DNA from: Tillus elongatus
Taxonomy: Eukaryota > Arthropoda > Insecta > Coleoptera > Cleridae
Length of the DNA stretch: 64,000 nt
Reading direction: 5' to 3'
Assembly: GCA_964006375.1 (NCBI GenBank)
Contig: OZ023264.1
Coordinates: 178,319,131-178,383,130, forward strand
Of the stretch, positions 60,923-64,000 are shown one piece after another. The position numbers and the translations under genes were made by a program. The notes beneath the pieces were generated by a model, which was given only the letters and a program-made list of their open reading frames with translations, was not told the origin of the DNA and made no database searches. How positions within the stretch are numbered: the stretch's first letter is position 1; each line of letters starts with the position of its first letter.

Positions 60923-61503
60923 ATGGTGTATTCTGTAGATGAAAGTTATTGGACAGATAATAATCCAAGAAATTTTCACGAAGTCCACACTCAAACTCTA
61001 CAGAAATTGAATGTCTGGACTGGCATTTTTAGAGACCGTTTAATCGGGCCAATTTTTCTTGATGGCAATTTGAGTGGCGAAACGTATTTGGAGTTACTAG
61101 GAAATATCGTTTACCCTCTACTAATTAACATTGTTGAAAATGATGATCGCTATCAAGAAAATCAATTAGTGTTTCAACAAGATTAAGCTCTGCATTTTTC
61201 ACAACGTGTTAGGAAGTTTTTGAACAGAGAGTGTCCAGAGCAATGGATTGGGCGTAGAGGTGCTATTGAGTGTCCCTCTAGATCACCGGATTTAACTCCT
61301 TTACTTCTTTCTATGGGGCCATTTAAAGAGTCGAATTTTAGAAACAGAACTGGAATCTCTGGTAGAATTACGACGGCGCAGTGTTGAAGAATGCCGTCTA
61401 ATAACTCCACAAATGCTCCAGAATGTCAGAGCTCGTTTTGAACAAAATTTGTACTTTTGTATGGAACTGGTGGTCAACAATTTGAACACTTACTTAACTC
61501 AAT
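60923..61503 (+). pseudogene. Mariner-type transposase, internally deleted and frameshifted
   Basis: It begins MVYSVDE and jumps directly to SYWTDNNPRNFHEVH, so about 190 residues are gone, including the helix-turn-helix and the first catalytic Asp. The rest follows copy 1: IFLDGNLSGETYLELLGNIV, then QENQLVFQQD with a stop after the second catalytic Asp. It continues ALHFSQRVRKFLN and IECPSRSPDLTPLL. Frameshifts follow near 61300 and beyond. The end (GGQQFEHLLN) is recognisable but has lost its stop codon. Copy 1 has a stop where this copy reads Gln, so the two copies decayed independently. Confidence 0.85.
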
Positions 61504-61787
61504 AAACATTTTTGAACGTTTGGTTTTGTTTTTTAGTTGTTTTTTTTTAAGAAAAATTGACTAATTAGTGCATTTCTTATCACAATGGATGAAATACGTT
61601 CTTGCAACTCAAACTGTGAATAATTTTTAAACGAGTTGATAAAACTTCCAAAAAAATTAGTGTGCTGAATTCAGAAAAGAAAGAGCTTTCAAATGATGTA
61701 ACACTCGACCCATGTTCCCTATTTAAAATATAAGGGTTGCTATCACTACCCTTAAGGGGTTGATGTGACAAAGTTGAGGTTTATGTT

Positions 61788-61958
61788 TTTTTTTAAATTT
61801 TATTGGCTGCGGCATCTTAGGTCATTAGCACATTCTTTCCCATCATTCAATATTGTTTTAAATTTTCCAGACAGAGTCAACTTGGCTCGCCCGGGAATCG
61901 AACCCGGGACCTCTCGCTTAGCAGGCTGGCACCTAGCCACCTGCGCCACGAGGGCGTC
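61788..61958 (-). mobile_element. tRNA-derived SINE, family 1, inside the mariner
   Basis: It has the same head (GGCGCAGGTGGCTAGGTGCC; B box GGTTCGATTCC) and body as 35578-35750. The flanks gaggtttatgtt (61776-61787) and gagttttatgtt (61959-61970) are a 12-bp target duplication with one mismatch. The uninterrupted site is visible in mariner copy 1 near 1950. Confidence 0.9.
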
Positions 61959-62069
61959 GAGTTTTATGTTAAAACATGTCCCCTCAATATTAAAATTGAC
62001 GTGTTTCAGCGTTTCTTAAAAAAATTTCTCTGGACGCAAATTGGTCTGTTTCGTTTTCAATGCGCCACC

Positions 62070-62305
<236 letters not shown>

Positions 62306-62890
62306 ATAAAATTGTTTAAATATGTTGACGCCTTGATGGATATCTTTAAATTCGAGCTTATGACCGTAGCATTAGTTTTTGGCTAAAGCCGCTGGTTAAT
62401 CAGCCACCCTATAATTATTTCGAATTTAGAGATCCTGTATGTTCTGGCAAATTGTGTGCTATTATGAAGGTGGAGTGCATATTACTATAGGCTACTCATG
62501 TAATGTTGCATTATGCAGACTATACAGACATACCACTGTGGATATACAATTCCTCTTGTATCCATAGAAATGCTAAACAATCTAAAGCAGTGACAGAATT
62601 TGCATTTACGTAATACATTACAATGAAAATAGAGCTCTCGACAGAGCCACTTTACCGTGGCATGCTAATGCAATGCCAATCCACTTGCGGATGAGAAACA
62701 TAATAGGGAATTGCATTTGCAAACTAGTACATTTTCCCAAGTAATTTTCCCCTTTCTAATTAATTTACACAAATAAAATTAAATAAATAAGACGTTGTTA
62801 TATGTCATGTTGTTAAATATGTTAAATTAGGAATTAGTTACACAAATCCGACTTCAAATTACGATGATTTTAGAATAATGATAGTTTGCT
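62306..62890. other. No recognised feature
   Basis: An AT-rich stretch with no gene recognised. Confidence 0.4.
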
Positions 62891-62892
62891 TT

Positions 62893-63019
62893 TTAGTGAA
62901 TTTTCTTTTTAAAAATTCACTAATGAGGAGATCCGACTTTTGAATTTTGAAAAAATTTCTTTAAAATGAGCGCTAATTAGGCCCCCTAGAACACATATCC
63001 GGGGTCAGTTTCGATTTTT

Positions 63020-63025
<6 letters not shown>
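62893..63025 (+). repeat. A module
   Basis: The order is ttttagtgaattttcttttt, aaaaattcactaatgaggag, tttgaattttgaaaaaattt, gaacacatatccggggtcag and tttcgattttttatgtg. The (TA)n array follows. Confidence 0.9.

Positions 63026-63096
<71 letters not shown>
63026..63096. repeat. (TA)n array
   Basis: About 71 bp of pure TA. Confidence 0.98.
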
Positions 63097-63099
<3 letters not shown>

Positions 63100-63775
63100 T
63101 TAAACTTAAGCTTTACGGGCACGTACATATCATATAAGTTGTCCTATCTACCAAATTTGAACTCAATCGGTTTAGTAAATCTTGAATTATTGCTAAATAA
63201 AAAATAAATGATCGACCATATAACCTGAAATTACCTCTAAATGGATGCCTATAATGTTAGACAAGGTCAGACAGATAAATCAGGGTTCCGCTGCCATTGC
63301 AAACAAAATCTCCAAATTAAGCTTTAAACGGACAGGCTACAAAAGTATGTCACAATAAACAATCAGCGGGGTTGTCATTTCTACCAACTCGCATCTGAGT
63401 ATGAAGATAGAAAAATGTCAAGAAATAAAAATTTCAATGAAAGTGATTCAATTTGTTTAAAAGTAATCTAGAACTACGTTTTGTTATGTATACATATTAA
63501 GGTTCCTATTTTCACGGTATTTAAAAGCCATCTCCCTCCCCTAGTTTAATCTGACAACACCACTATTTGTCATTTGTTAACTGACTGAGTCGTGAGAGAA
63601 ACGTGCGCGTTCTAAGCATAACCTCGAAATCGACTCCGCTAGTACCTTAGAATCTTACGATATAAAATAACGACCTACATTCTAGGGTTAATACAAACAG
63701 GAGTTGGTAAATAATAATACAACTTTAATTTTAACCTTACATTAACAAGCAATAGTAAATAGGTGTTGAAAAGAG
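63097..63775. other. No recognised feature
   Basis: An AT-rich stretch with no open frame of known family. Confidence 0.4.
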
Positions 63776-63779
63776 TTTA

Positions 63780-64000
63780 GATGCAGCAAGTGCGTTATGG
63801 TAGCAAATTTTCGTAAAAATATCTCAAATGGTGATAACTCAATTCCCCAGCAAACTAGAATCTTCAGTTTTTATACATAGTAAGACCCATATAAAGGCAG
63901 CGTTTGTACTAAATTTAAAAAATAACTACAAATTTGTTTTAAAAAGCATTTTTTGTTATTTTGTTTGCAGAAACTGGTTCAATTGCGTTGACTAAAACGG
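63780..64000 (+). repeat. D-module left end with B-like sequence, continuing past the window
   Basis: It reads atgcagcaagtgcgttatgg, then tagcaaattttcgtaaaa, then aactcaattccccagcaaac and 'agtaagacccatataaaggc', similar to 37275-37400. Confidence 0.65.

Overview
This window is AT-rich eukaryotic DNA made almost entirely of mobile-element remains and simple repeats. I see no convincing host gene, rRNA or functional tRNA gene. The mixture (mariner transposases of DD41D and DD37D spacing, a piggyBac element, a ZMYM1/DUF4371-type hAT, Jockey/CR1/R1-type LINEs, Penelope-type hammerhead motifs and tRNA-derived SINEs) points to an arthropod, most likely an insect. That is an inference from element families; the species cannot be named from the sequence.

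Layout. 0-5 kb: half of a MITE-like repeat interrupted by a mariner (278-2064), a three-unit diverged tandem repeat, then a complete hAT insertion with its 8-bp target duplication (2867-4909). 6-11 kb: a mariner with very long inverted repeats and a probable intron, then two decayed R1-like LINE pieces. 12-13.4 kb: a minus-strand LINE. 15.3-17.6 kb: a piggyBac with a probable 66-nt intron and paired subterminal palindromes. 19.6-21.8 kb: an unrecognised broken gene abutting a 5'-truncated copy of the 6.2-kb mariner. 22-24 kb: copies of a composite non-coding repeat. 25.6-28.3 kb: a head-to-head Penelope-like terminal repeat with hammerhead motifs on both strands, followed by a mariner sitting at the exact centre of a palindrome. 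29-45 kb: mostly composite (TA)n-linked repeats, a SINE, and a near-identical tandem duplication of about 1.7 kb, each unit with a hammerhead motif. 45-48 kb: a Jockey-like ORF1 (Gag) remnant, a 13-bp minisatellite and a GC-richer repeat block. 50-52 kb: a LINE 3' part with RNase H. 52.8-55.5 kb: a mariner with inverted repeats of about 600 bp. 56-57.6 kb: a plus-strand LINE of the same family as that at 12-13 kb. 57.9-62 kb: the fullest composite repeat, a second SINE family, and a second copy of the first mariner that itself carries a SINE.

Two themes join the regions. First, there are 22 long (TA)n arrays (about 2 kb in total), most of them bordered by the same recurring modules, so the arrays appear to be carried by or generated next to one repeat family. 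Second, every coding element I can reconstruct is broken by stops, frameshifts or deletions, so this is a graveyard in which insertion order can be read from nesting. The least expected signals are the hammerhead-type motifs, the giant inverted repeats of the mariners, the palindrome-centre insertion and the modular (TA)n repeat.
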